Shown: piece by piece, positions 44,464 through 52,421 of the stretch
Layout: every line of letters begins with the position of its first letter
Numbering within the stretch: the stretch's first letter is position 1
Assembly: GCF_000184745.1 (NCBI RefSeq)
Contig: NC_014931.1
Location: 1-64,000 of the forward strand
Origin: Variovorax paradoxus EPS
GTDB taxonomy: Bacteria > Pseudomonadota > Gammaproteobacteria > Burkholderiales > Burkholderiaceae_C
Length of the DNA stretch: 64,000 nucleotides
Direction: 5' to 3'
Position numbers and translations under genes: made by a program
The notes under the pieces: generated by a model
What the model saw: only the letters and a program-made list of their open reading frames with translations
Told to the model about the DNA's origin: nothing
Databases searched by the model: none

Positions 44464-45213
44464 CTACAGCGGCGTGCCTTGGTGAAACACCATGCGCCAT
44501 CTGCCGCGCCGCAGTCGCCACAGTGAGCTGCGAAGCGAATCGGCTGCAGCACGCTCCGGTATCGCGGCACGGTGCGCGCGGTAGGTGACCAGCGCGATGT
44601 CGGGCGCCATGCGCTGCACCCGGAATTCCGACATCGTTCGCTCCGAGAAGGCTTCGTCGCGCAGCGCGTCGATGATCGCGGACCGCGTCCATTCCATGCC
44701 CGACACACCAAGCTCGCGGAAGTCGTCGTCGAGCAGTTCTTCGATTTGCGCAGCACTCGCTCGCACCTCGCGCAGATGCAGGGCGCCTTCGAGTTTCAGC
44801 AGCAGCGCGTCGAGGTTTTCGGCCGGCGCGGCTTCATAGAGCTCGAGCGGAAGGCCGTCGGGATCGGCGAAGAAAGTGGAGCGCCGGCCGGTGTATTCGT
44901 CGACGCGCAGCGGCTCCACCGCGATGCCTTGCGCCGCGAGTTCATCGGCGGCGGCCTGCACATCGTGCACTTCGAAGGACAGGTGCCGCAGCCCCTGCGC
45001 CTCGGGCCGCGTGGCGCGCGCGGGTGCTTCGGGAAACGAGAACAGCTCGATCTGCGACCCGTCGGGCAGCGCGAGATCGAGCTTGTACGAAGCGCGCGCG
45101 GCGCGGTAGTTTTCGGCGACGACGCGCAGGCCGAGCACCTCGGCGTAGAAGCGCCTGGAGCGTGCGTAGTCGGCGCAGATGATCGCGACGTGGTGAATGC
45201 GGGCGAACTGCAT
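44464..45213 (-). CDS. VOC/glyoxalase-like protein fused to a DUF4440 domain
   Basis: A 249-residue protein from the ATG at 45213. The first 130 residues are a vicinal-oxygen-chelate domain of the YaeR/GloA2 type (HHVAIICADYARSRRFYAEVLGL..., RHLSFEVHD, FADPDGLPLELYEA) with its His and Glu metal ligands. The last 110 residues are a DUF4440/SnoaL-like domain (REVRASAAQIEELLDDDFRELG..., ending RRGRWRMVFHQGTPL). This is one polypeptide, not two genes. Third gene of ridA-GNAT-VOC, five bases after the GNAT. Confidence 0.85.
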   Translation of the reverse strand: MQFARIHHVAIICADYARSRRFYAEVLGLRVVAENYRAARASYKLDLALPDGSQIELFSFPEAPARATRPEAQGLRHLSFEVHDVQAAADELAAQGIAVEPLRVDEYTGRRSTFFADPDGLPLELYEAAPAENLDALLLKLEGALHLREVRASAAQIEELLDDDFRELGVSGMEWTRSAIIDALRDEAFSERTMSEFRVQRMAPDIALVTYRAHRAAIPERAAADSLRSSLWRLRRGRWRMVFHQGTPL

Positions 45214-45218
45214 GGCTG

Positions 45219-45695
45219 TCAATCCTTCGTCTTGTTCAACGGCTTGCGAAGGAAGACGCGTGTGCGCTCCGCCAGCACGAGGCGCCTGTATTCGACATAG
45301 CCGATGCGTTCGTAGAGCGCGCGGTTCTCGGTCATCTTCTCGTTGGTGAAGAGGTAGATCGAATCGTGGCCTTGCCGCAGCGCCTCGCGTTCCGCAAGCT
45401 CGAGCAGGGCGCGGCCGACGCCGGTGCCCTGGTGCGCGGGCCGCACTGCAATCACGTCGACGAGAAAGCCTTCGTCGGTGATGTCGAGCACCAGCGCGGC
45501 AATGACTTCGTCCTGCTGCGTGGCGACCCAGACCTGCGCGTTCGCAATGGCGGCGCCATAGTCCCTGGTCATCGGAATCGGCGTGAGGCCGAGGCGCGGG
45601 ATGTAGTGGCGGAAGGCCTCGATGGCGCAGGCGGCGACCGATGCCGCATCGCTCGCATCGGCCCGTCTCAGCACCCAAGGCGCGGCGCTGCTCAC
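45219..45695 (-). CDS. GNAT family N-acetyltransferase
   Basis: A 158-residue protein with a GTG start at 45695 that overlaps the ridA-family stop as GTGA. The acetyl-CoA loop is VRPAHQGTGVGRALLELAE, then NEKMTENRALYERIGYVEYRR. Its position between a RidA-type deaminase and a VOC enzyme suggests a small detoxification or metabolite-repair operon. The substrate is unknown. Confidence 0.85.
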   Translation of the reverse strand: MSSAAPWVLRRADASDAASVAACAIEAFRHYIPRLGLTPIPMTRDYGAAIANAQVWVATQQDEVIAALVLDITDEGFLVDVIAVRPAHQGTGVGRALLELAEREALRQGHDSIYLFTNEKMTENRALYERIGYVEYRRLVLAERTRVFLRKPLNKTKD

Positions 45696-46177
45696 GCGTC
45701 GAACTCCACCTCGCCCTCGATCTCGACCGGGATGTTGAACGGCAATTCCGCCATGCCCACCGCGCTGCGTGCATGGGCGCCGACATCGGGCCCGAAGAGG
45801 TCGAGGATGAGGTCCGAGAAGCCGTTGATCACCGCCGGTTGCTTGTCGAAGCCGGGCGCCGACGCGACCATGCCGAAAACGCGCGTCCAGGCGGTGATGC
45901 GGTCGAGGTCGCCGAGGGCGCGTTGCAAGCTGCCGAGCATCGCGAGGGCCGTGAGGCGTGCGGCCGCATAGCCTTGGTCGACGCTCACCTCGCGCCCGAG
46001 CTTGCCGAGCGGCGAGGCGATGCTGCCATCGGCGTTGAGCGGGCCGTGGCCCGAGACGATCGCGCGTCGGCCGATGAGCCGCACGAACTGGAAAGGCAGC
46101 ACGACGCCGGGTGGCGGCGTCACGGTCGGGGGAAGAACGAGGCCGAGTGCGGCCAGTCGTTGCGCGATGCGGGCCAT
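45692..46177 (-). CDS. RidA/YjgF family protein
   Basis: A 161-residue protein with the YjgF/chorismate-mutase-like fold: GHGPLNADGSIASPLGKLG, the conserved ALAMLGSLQRALGDLDRI helix, and ELPFNIPVEIEGEVEF at the C-terminus. Members deaminate reactive enamines/imines or have related roles. The catalytic Arg of true RidA (R105 in many members) is not obvious, so it may be a non-archetypal Rid subfamily. First gene of the operon. Confidence 0.82.
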   Translation of the reverse strand: MARIAQRLAALGLVLPPTVTPPPGVVLPFQFVRLIGRRAIVSGHGPLNADGSIASPLGKLGREVSVDQGYAAARLTALAMLGSLQRALGDLDRITAWTRVFGMVASAPGFDKQPAVINGFSDLILDLFGPDVGAHARSAVGMAELPFNIPVEIEGEVEFDA

Positions 46178-46246
46178 GGCATTTCTCTCCTGTGGCTGGA
46201 GGCGGGGACGTGAAAAGTCCGCCGCATCTTGCCATGGCCGAGGGTG

Positions 46247-47350
46247 TCAGCCGAGTGCCGGATAGTCCGTGTAGCCCTTCGCGCCGCCGCCGTACATCGT
46301 GGCCTTGTCGAGCTCGTTCAGCGGTGCGTTTTCGCGCAGGCGCCGCACGAGGTCGGGGTTCGAGATGAAGGGCTTGCCGAAGGCCACGAGGTCGTCGCCT
46401 TCCTTCACGGCTTCGTCGGCCAGCGGCTTGTCGTAGCCGTTGTTGACCATCCATGCGCCCTTGCCGCCGGCTTCGCGGTACGCGGCCTTGAGGGCTTCGT
46501 AGTCGAAGGGACGGTCCTCGATCTCGCGCGGGCCGCCGGTGGCGCCTTCGATGATGTGGATGTAGGCGAGGTTCAGTTGCGCGAGTTGCTTGACCACGTA
46601 GGTGAAGAGCGGCTGCGGGTCGCTGTCGTGCACGTCGTTGGCGGGCGTGACGGGAGACAGGCGGATGCCGGTCTTGCCGCCGCCGACCGCGTCGACCACG
46701 GCACGCGTCACTTCGAGCAAGAGGCGCGCGCGGTTCTGGATGGAGCCGCCGTAGTCGTCGGTGCGCTTGTTGCTGCCGTCCTTCAGGAACTGGTCGAGCA
46801 GGTAGCCGTTGGCGCCGTGCACCTCGACCCCGTCGAAGCCGGCGGTTTCCACCGCGCTGCGCGCCGCGACCGCATAGGCGTGGACGATGCCCGGCAGTTC
46901 AGCCGCATCGAGCGCGCGCGGCTCGGAGGTCTCGACGAAGGTCGGCACGCCGTCCTTGATGAGCACCGTCTTGGTCTTGGCGGTGATGGCCGAGGGGGCG
47001 ACAGGCTTACCGCCATCGGGTTGCAGTTCGGTGTGCGAGACGCGGCCGACGTGCCAGAGCTGCACGACGATCTTGCCGCCCTTGGCATGCACCGCTTCGG
47101 TCACGCGCTTCCACGAATCGAGTTGTTCGGTGCCGTAGAGGCCGGGCACGTCGGAATAGCCCTGGCCCTGGTGGCTGATGGCCGTCGCTTCGGTGATCAG
47201 CAGGCCGGCGGTGGCGCGCTGTGCGTAGTAGGTGACGGCCAGATCGGGCGGCACGGCATTGGGCGAACGGTTGCGCGTCAGCGGCGCCATCACGATGCGG
47301 TTGGCGAGCTTCAGGTCGCCGGCCTGTACGGGGTCGAAAAGGGTGGACAT
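46247..47350 (-). CDS. nemA: Alkene reductase (Old Yellow Enzyme family)
   Basis: A 367-residue FMN-dependent ene reductase. The TIM barrel has the N-terminal FMN block NRIVMAPLTRNRS, the substrate-binding pair HGAN (in VEVHGANGYLLDQF) and the proton-donor Tyr in RTDDYGGSIQNR. It reduces activated C=C bonds such as N-ethylmaleimide or nitrate esters with NAD(P)H. Monocistronic in appearance. The subtype name is inferred from overall similarity. Confidence 0.9.
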   Translation of the reverse strand: MSTLFDPVQAGDLKLANRIVMAPLTRNRSPNAVPPDLAVTYYAQRATAGLLITEATAISHQGQGYSDVPGLYGTEQLDSWKRVTEAVHAKGGKIVVQLWHVGRVSHTELQPDGGKPVAPSAITAKTKTVLIKDGVPTFVETSEPRALDAAELPGIVHAYAVAARSAVETAGFDGVEVHGANGYLLDQFLKDGSNKRTDDYGGSIQNRARLLLEVTRAVVDAVGGGKTGIRLSPVTPANDVHDSDPQPLFTYVVKQLAQLNLAYIHIIEGATGGPREIEDRPFDYEALKAAYREAGGKGAWMVNNGYDKPLADEAVKEGDDLVAFGKPFISNPDLVRRLRENAPLNELDKATMYGGGAKGYTDYPALG

Positions 47351-47446
47351 CGTGGATGAGGGAGCAGAGTTGAAACAGGCGCAAGGCTAAGCGCCCGGCC
47401 TCAACCCTGCTGTCGCACGGTTGTCCCGATTGGTGTTATTGCGTCG

Positions 47447-49276
47447 TCAGCTCACGAGGGCGAGCAGCGCGGCGCTCACGCGCAGCGGCACCGCGAGCAG
47501 GATCTGCCCCATGCCCTTGCCGAGCGGGTCGTTGCGCAGCGACGCCATGCCGCCGCCGCCCAGCGCCTCTTCGCAGACGAAGTTGAAGGCATCGATGCCG
47601 GGCACTTCGTAGCGCGTGACGCGGCCCTTGACGAGGTGCGCGAGCCATTCGGCCACGCGCGCTTCGGTGAGCTGGTCGCGCAAGAGCGGCAAGAGGGCAG
47701 GGTGGCGCGCGATGACGCCGATGTTCGAGGTGTCGCCCTTGTCGCCGCTGCGGGCCCAGGCGAGGCGGATAAGGGGCACTTCGACGGTGTCTGCTGCCTC
47801 GGGTGCCGCTTCGTGTGGCGTGGCGCCGGCGGGCCGGGGCGCGGGCATGTCGGCCGCTGCGGGCGCGAGGGTGCGCGGCACATCGATGCGTTGCCCGTCG
47901 ACGTTCACGCTGGCCTGGACCTGCGACTTGTCGAGCAGGAAGGCGTACTGCTGGATCGACGGCGACACCGACGCCCGCCCGCCGCCCGCGCCCGTGGTGC
48001 CTGGCGACCACGAGGTGCCGGCCGGCGCGACCTCGCGCGCGAACAGCTCGAGCGCCTCCTTGCGCGGATGCGTCACTGCGAGCCGCAGCACCACCTCGCG
48101 CGTCTGCAGCACCTGTGCATTCGCATGCGGGCCGTAGCAGGACTCGGCGCCCAGCATCTCGATGTGCGTGGCGCTGTAGGGACCGAAGCCGAACTGGGCG
48201 AAGAGTTCGCTGGTGCGCGCGAGGATCGCTTCGCCCGTGCGCCGCGCCTTCGCGGCTGCATCGAAGCCCACGATGGTGAGCTGCGCCGCGGTCTTGAAGC
48301 CGTCGACATACGTGGCGCTCACCTTGTAGGTCGTGGTCGGCGCACGGCCGCGCGCGCCGTGCACGCGCACGCGGTGCTCGCCGGCCTGCTCGATGCGCAC
48401 CTGCGTGAAGTCGGCCGTCACGTCGGGCAGCAGGTACGCCGCGGGGTCGCCGATTTCATAGAGCATCTGCTCGCCCACCACCGCGGGCACGAGCTTGCCG
48501 CCGGTGCCCGCGGGCTTGGTGACGACGAAGCTGCCGTCCGCGCTGCATTCGACGATCGGATAGCCGATATGCGGCCAGTCGGGCACCGTGTCCCAGTCTG
48601 TGTGCAGGCCGCCGGTCGCCTGGCAGCCGCATTCGATGATGTGGCCCGCAAGGCTGCCGGCGGCGAGCAGGTCGTGGTCGCCGGGCTGCCATTTGAATTC
48701 GTGCATCAGCACGCCGAGCGTGACGGCCGAGTCCACGCAGCGGCCGGTGATGACGACCTGCGCGCCCGCGTCGAGCGCCGCCTGGATCGGCCGTGCGCCG
48801 AGGTACGCATTGGCGGTGAGCACGCGTTCGGGCAGCGCCGCGCCGCTCTGCAGTTCGCGCACCGGCGGCTGGGCCTGGCGAAGTTGCGGCAGCAGCGCGG
48901 AGACGTCGTCGCCGCTCACCACCGCGATCTTCAGTTCGATGCCTTGCTCTTTCGCGAGCGCCGCCAATGCGTCGGCGCAGCCTTGGGGATTCACGCCGCC
49001 CGCGTTGCTCACCACGCGAATGCCTTGTTTCACGACATCCCTGAGCACCGACTTCATCGCGACCGAAACGAAGTCGGTCGCATAGCCGAGCTCCGGCTTC
49101 TTGAGCCGCGCGCCCGCGAGGATCGACATCGTGAGTTCGGCGAGGTAGTCGAACACGAGGTAGTCGATCTTCCCGCTGGCCACGAGCTGCGGCGCGCCCA
49201 CGCTGCTGTCGCCCCAGAAGCCCGAGGCGCCGCCGATACGGACGATGCGTTCGTTGGTGTTGCTGCTGTCTTTCAT
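47447..49276 (-). CDS. atuA: AtuA-like acyclic terpene utilization protein (DUF1446)
   Basis: A 609-residue protein from the ATG at 49276, overlapping the enoyl-CoA hydratase stop (ATGA). The DUF1446 domain (about 12-460) contains the blocks RIGGASGFWGDS, GRCVDSAVTLG and GTGGKLVPAVVGEQMLYE. A C-terminal AtuA-like ferredoxin-fold domain follows (IRLAWARSGDKGDTSNIGVIAR). AtuA is needed for growth on citronellol/geraniol in Pseudomonas, but its chemistry is unknown. No geranyl-CoA carboxylase is in view. Confidence 0.85.
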   Translation of the reverse strand: MKDSSNTNERIVRIGGASGFWGDSSVGAPQLVASGKIDYLVFDYLAELTMSILAGARLKKPELGYATDFVSVAMKSVLRDVVKQGIRVVSNAGGVNPQGCADALAALAKEQGIELKIAVVSGDDVSALLPQLRQAQPPVRELQSGAALPERVLTANAYLGARPIQAALDAGAQVVITGRCVDSAVTLGVLMHEFKWQPGDHDLLAAGSLAGHIIECGCQATGGLHTDWDTVPDWPHIGYPIVECSADGSFVVTKPAGTGGKLVPAVVGEQMLYEIGDPAAYLLPDVTADFTQVRIEQAGEHRVRVHGARGRAPTTTYKVSATYVDGFKTAAQLTIVGFDAAAKARRTGEAILARTSELFAQFGFGPYSATHIEMLGAESCYGPHANAQVLQTREVVLRLAVTHPRKEALELFAREVAPAGTSWSPGTTGAGGGRASVSPSIQQYAFLLDKSQVQASVNVDGQRIDVPRTLAPAAADMPAPRPAGATPHEAAPEAADTVEVPLIRLAWARSGDKGDTSNIGVIARHPALLPLLRDQLTEARVAEWLAHLVKGRVTRYEVPGIDAFNFVCEEALGGGGMASLRNDPLGKGMGQILLAVPLRVSAALLALVS

Positions 49277-50055
49277 CGGCCGCTCCACTGCGGCTTGCGC
49301 TTTTCGCGGAAGGCGAGCTGTCCCTCGGCTGCATCCTCGGTGAGCGCGAAGAGACCGATCTGGCTTTCGGTGAACGCCATCGATTCCTCGAAAGCCATCG
49401 CCTCGATCTTCTTCATCGTGTAGAGGCCACGGCGGATGGCGGCGGGCGATTTGTCGAGCATGCGGCCGAGCAGCCAATCGATGCTCTCGTCCACGTCGTC
49501 GCTCGTGCGGTTGATCAGTCCATGTTCCAGCGCTTGCGCAGCGGTGATGGGCTCGCCGGTGATGCACATTTCGGCCAGCACGCGGCGCGGCAGCAGGCCG
49601 TCGAGCACGCTGAGCACTTGCGCGGGAAAGAGGCCGACCTTCACCTCAGGCAGGCCGAACACGGCGCTGCTGCTGGCCACCGCCATGTCGCACATCGCCA
49701 TGATCCCCATGCCGCCGGCCATGCATGCGCCGTTGACGCGCGCGATGAGCGGCACCGTCGATTGCCGCGCCTGGCGAAAGAGGTTGGCGAAGCCCTGGTA
49801 GGGCTCGGCGTAGTCGAACTTGAAAGAGGTGCCGCTTTGCAGGTCGGCGCCCGCGCAGAAGGCGCGCGTGCCGGTGCCGGTGATGACGACCGCGCGCACG
49901 GCAGCGTCGGCGTTGGCGCGCGCGAGGGCATCGGACAGGCGCGCGAGCACGGCGGCATTGATCGCATTGCGCCGCTCCTCGCGGTCGATGGTGAGCCACA
50001 TCACGGGCCCGCGCATCTCTTCGCGCAGTTCGATGGTGGAAGAGGTTTCGGCCAT
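49273..50055 (-). CDS. Enoyl-CoA hydratase/isomerase family protein
   Basis: A 260-residue crotonase-fold enzyme. The oxyanion hole is formed by AFCAGADLQ and GACMAGGMGIMAMCD. One catalytic Glu is in LPEVKVGLFP. Coupled to atuA, it resembles the isohexenylglutaconyl-CoA hydratase role in the Atu/Liu pathway, or a general methylglutaconyl-CoA hydratase. Confidence 0.85.
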   Translation of the reverse strand: MAETSSTIELREEMRGPVMWLTIDREERRNAINAAVLARLSDALARANADAAVRAVVITGTGTRAFCAGADLQSGTSFKFDYAEPYQGFANLFRQARQSTVPLIARVNGACMAGGMGIMAMCDMAVASSSAVFGLPEVKVGLFPAQVLSVLDGLLPRRVLAEMCITGEPITAAQALEHGLINRTSDDVDESIDWLLGRMLDKSPAAIRRGLYTMKKIEAMAFEESMAFTESQIGLFALTEDAAEGQLAFREKRKPQWSGR

Positions 50056-50104
50056 GGCGCTGGGTTCCTTCGGTGTCTGGAGTTGCTGCCCCTAGCGTGA
50101 CGCG

Positions 50105-50129
50105 AAAAAAAAGCCGCATCGTGCGGCTT
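50105..50129 (-). terminator. Terminator for the GST gene
   Basis: An 8-bp stem (50111-50118 / 50122-50129) with loop TCG, followed on the minus strand by TTTTTTTT. It lies 74 bases past the GST stop. Confidence 0.75.
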
Positions 50130-50202
50130 GTGGCTGAAGCGGGCCGGGTTTTCCCTGGGGGCTGGTAAGGCCGGCCGCTTCGCTGCTTCTGTGAGCTTCG
50201 GT

Positions 50203-50811
50203 TTACTTTAGCAGGCCTTCGGCCTTCATCGCTTCCTGCACTGCGGGACGCGCCGCCACGCGCGCATGCCAGGCCTGCACGTTGGCGAAGGCCGAGATGT
50301 CGACGCCGGTCGGCTTGGTCCAGTTGGTCACGGTGAACAGGTAGCCGTCGGCCACGCTGAAGTGCTCGCCCATCAGGTACTGCTTGTCGGCGAGCTGGCC
50401 GTCGAGCCATTCGTAGCGCGACTTGAGCTTGTCCTTGAAGATGGTCTTGGCTTCCTCGGGCATGTTCGGGTTGAACAGCGGGCTGTAGCCCTTGTGCATC
50501 TCGGTGCCGATGAAGGTGAGCCACTCCTGCAGGCGATAGCGCTGCAGCGTGCCGTTGGCCGGCGCGAGGTTCTTGGTGGGGGCGAGGTCGGCGATATATT
50601 GCACGATGGCCGGGCCTTCGCGCAGGCGCGTGCCGTCGTCCAGTTCGAGCATCGGCACGTAGCCCAGCGGGTTGATGCCGTAGTAGTCGGTGCCGTCCTG
50701 CAGCTTGTGGCTCTTGGTGCTGGCCATCACCGGTTCGAAGGCAAGGCCCGCTTCGTGCAGCGCGATGTGGGGCGAAAGGGAACAGGCACCGGGCGAGTAA
50801 TACAGCTTCAT
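50203..50811 (-). CDS. gstA: Beta-class glutathione S-transferase
   Basis: A 202-residue GST from the ATG at 50811. The thioredoxin-like domain opens MKLYYSPGACSLSPHIAL, with the beta-class catalytic Cys10, a cis-Pro in YVPML and the glutathione-binding LREGPAIVQYI. The C-terminal domain is all helical with the N-capping box SVADGYLFT. It conjugates glutathione to electrophiles. Monocistronic with a clear terminator. Confidence 0.93.
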   Translation of the reverse strand: MKLYYSPGACSLSPHIALHEAGLAFEPVMASTKSHKLQDGTDYYGINPLGYVPMLELDDGTRLREGPAIVQYIADLAPTKNLAPANGTLQRYRLQEWLTFIGTEMHKGYSPLFNPNMPEEAKTIFKDKLKSRYEWLDGQLADKQYLMGEHFSVADGYLFTVTNWTKPTGVDISAFANVQAWHARVAARPAVQEAMKAEGLLK

Positions 50812-51013
50812 TCGAAATGACTCCAATGGAAATGGATGTGTTGGATGTGGATGGCGAGGTTGATCTTTATGGGAAACCGCCGGGGATGCTAGCGGGTTTG
50901 GCGGCATCGCGTTTTTGTCCTACGGTGGCTTGGGGCCCGTGACTATCAAGGCGGCGAAGCGCGCTTTCTAAGCTCCCCGCACGGTGGGCGAGGCCCGCTG
51001 CAAGGAGTTTCGG

Positions 51014-51199
51014 ATGTTGAAGTACGCGATCATTTTTGCGGTCATTTCTCTGGTGGCCGGCCTGCTCGGCTTCGGTGGCGTGGCTGCGGGTGCGGCCGGT
51101 ATCGCCAAGCTGCTGTTCGGCCTGTTCCTCGTGCTGGCGGTGCTCTTCGTGGTGCTCGCAGCGCTGGGCGTGGGCGCGGTGAAAAAGGCGCTGGACTGA
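51014..51199 (+). CDS. DUF1328 (YtjA) small membrane protein
   Basis: A 61-residue protein from the ATG at 51014, with AAGGAG six bases upstream. Two hydrophobic helices carry the DUF1328 pattern: [20 protein letters not shown]..., [20 protein letters not shown]. These stress-induced inner-membrane proteins have no known activity. Its stop overlaps the start of a tiny ORF (TGATG). Confidence 0.88.
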   Translation: MLKYAIIFAVISLVAGLLGFGGVAAGAAGIAKLLFGLFLVLAVLFVVLAALGVGAVKKALD

Positions 51200-51345
51200 T
51201 GCAGCGTCCGAGGACGAAGTGGCCGCAGGCGCGGTCGCTCGACATGCTGCTGCAGAGCCCCGCGCACCGCGTGATGCGGGTGCTGCTCGTGACGCAAACA
51301 CACTGGCAATTGCCTGAACACCGCTCGCGGCGACGACGGGCCTGA
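51199..51345 (+). CDS. Tiny basic ORF coupled to the DUF1328 gene
   Basis: A 48-codon frame whose ATG shares a base with the preceding stop (TGATG): [19 protein letters not shown]..., ending EHRSRRRRA. It is Arg-rich with a short amphipathic stretch (RVMRVLLVTQTHW). The coupling and its fit between two genes argue for translation. No family is recognised, so it may be fortuitous. Confidence 0.35.
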   Translation: MQRPRTKWPQARSLDMLLQSPAHRVMRVLLVTQTHWQLPEHRSRRRRA

Positions 51346-51357
51346 AAAAAGAACCCC

Positions 51358-52245
51358 ATGCACATCTCCCACATCGACGCGCAACTCGACTACGAGGTGA
51401 CGGCGCCCGCGCACATGCTGCTCAACATCGAGGCCGCGCGGTCGGGCGCACAAGCGGTGGTCGAGGAGACACTGACCATCGAGCCGCCGACCGAGATGCA
51501 GGTGTTCTGCGACGAGGGCAGCGGCAATCGCTTCATCCGCTTCGATGCGAAGCCCGGGTCGCTGAAGATCGGCTACAGGGCGACGGTGCAGCGCTCGCAC
51601 GTGCACGTGCCGCCGGACCTCTGCGAGGTGCCGGTCAACGAAGTGCCCGACGAGGTGCTGCATTACATGATGCCGACGCGCTACTGCGAGTCGGACCTGA
51701 TGTCGCGCTGCGCGCAGCAGCTCTTCGGCGAACTGCCGCCGGGCATCGGGCGCGTGCAGGCGATCGTCGACTGGATTCACGACAGCATCGCCTACGAGCC
51801 CGGCAGCACCGACTCGACCACGACCGCGCGTGAGGTGTTCGTGGAACGCGCGGGCGTGTGCCGCGACTTCGCGCACCTGGGCATCACCTTCTGCCGTGCC
51901 CTCAACATTCCGGCGCGGCTGGTGGTGGGCTATGTGTGGTTCGACGAGCCGCCGCAGGATTTCCATGCGGTGTTCGAAGCCTGGCTCGGTGGGCAGTGGG
52001 TGCTGTTCGATCCGACCCGCATGGCGCCGGTCGACCGGCTGGTGCGCGTAGGCACCGGGCGCGACGCGAAGGACGTGGCCTTCTGCACGATCTTCGGCGC
52101 GGTGCGCATGACGGACAAGAAGCTCGTGGTGCGCGAGCTGCAGGACGAAAGCGTTCCACCGCCTGCCGCACCGGCCCCGAGCGGCGCGCTGGTCGGCATC
52201 GAAAAGCCGGTGCCGGTAACCCAACTGGCCGAAACCACCGCCTGA
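51358..52245 (+). CDS. Transglutaminase-like cysteine protease-fold protein
   Basis: A 295-residue protein with a bacterial transglutaminase N-terminal domain (about 1-120) and a transglutaminase-like core. The Cys-His-Asp triad is clear: Cys in ERAGVCRDFAHLG, His in DFHAVFEAWLG and Asp in LFDPTRMAP. No signal peptide. Proteins of this family act as proteases or peptide cyclases on unknown substrates. The Pro/Ala-rich C-terminus is probably disordered. Confidence 0.87.
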   Translation: MHISHIDAQLDYEVTAPAHMLLNIEAARSGAQAVVEETLTIEPPTEMQVFCDEGSGNRFIRFDAKPGSLKIGYRATVQRSHVHVPPDLCEVPVNEVPDEVLHYMMPTRYCESDLMSRCAQQLFGELPPGIGRVQAIVDWIHDSIAYEPGSTDSTTTAREVFVERAGVCRDFAHLGITFCRALNIPARLVVGYVWFDEPPQDFHAVFEAWLGGQWVLFDPTRMAPVDRLVRVGTGRDAKDVAFCTIFGAVRMTDKKLVVRELQDESVPPPAAPAPSGALVGIEKPVPVTQLAETTA

Positions 52246-52252
52246 CAACGAT

Positions 52253-52279
52253 AGTTTGCTATTAAATACATAGCAAACT
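52253..52279. repeat. AGTTTGCTAT...ATAGCAAACT inverted repeat
   Basis: A perfect 10-bp stem with a 7-base loop, the longest member of the GCTAT palindrome family. It lies 7 bases after the transglutaminase gene and may end its transcript. In the rest of the 176-base gap before mnmG I see a probable -10 element TAAAAT (52364-52369) but no clear -35. Confidence 0.75.
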
Positions 52280-52421
52280 GTCAAGCACCCACGGGCGGAA
52301 GCGGGCGGTTTGGTATCGCCCTCTAGCTTGCCCACACAACGGGCGCAAGACGGTGCCGCCGATTAAAATTGGCGCCCCTTTTGCGCAGCGCACGCGTCCC
52401 AGTAGTGCGCCCCCTTTTCAA

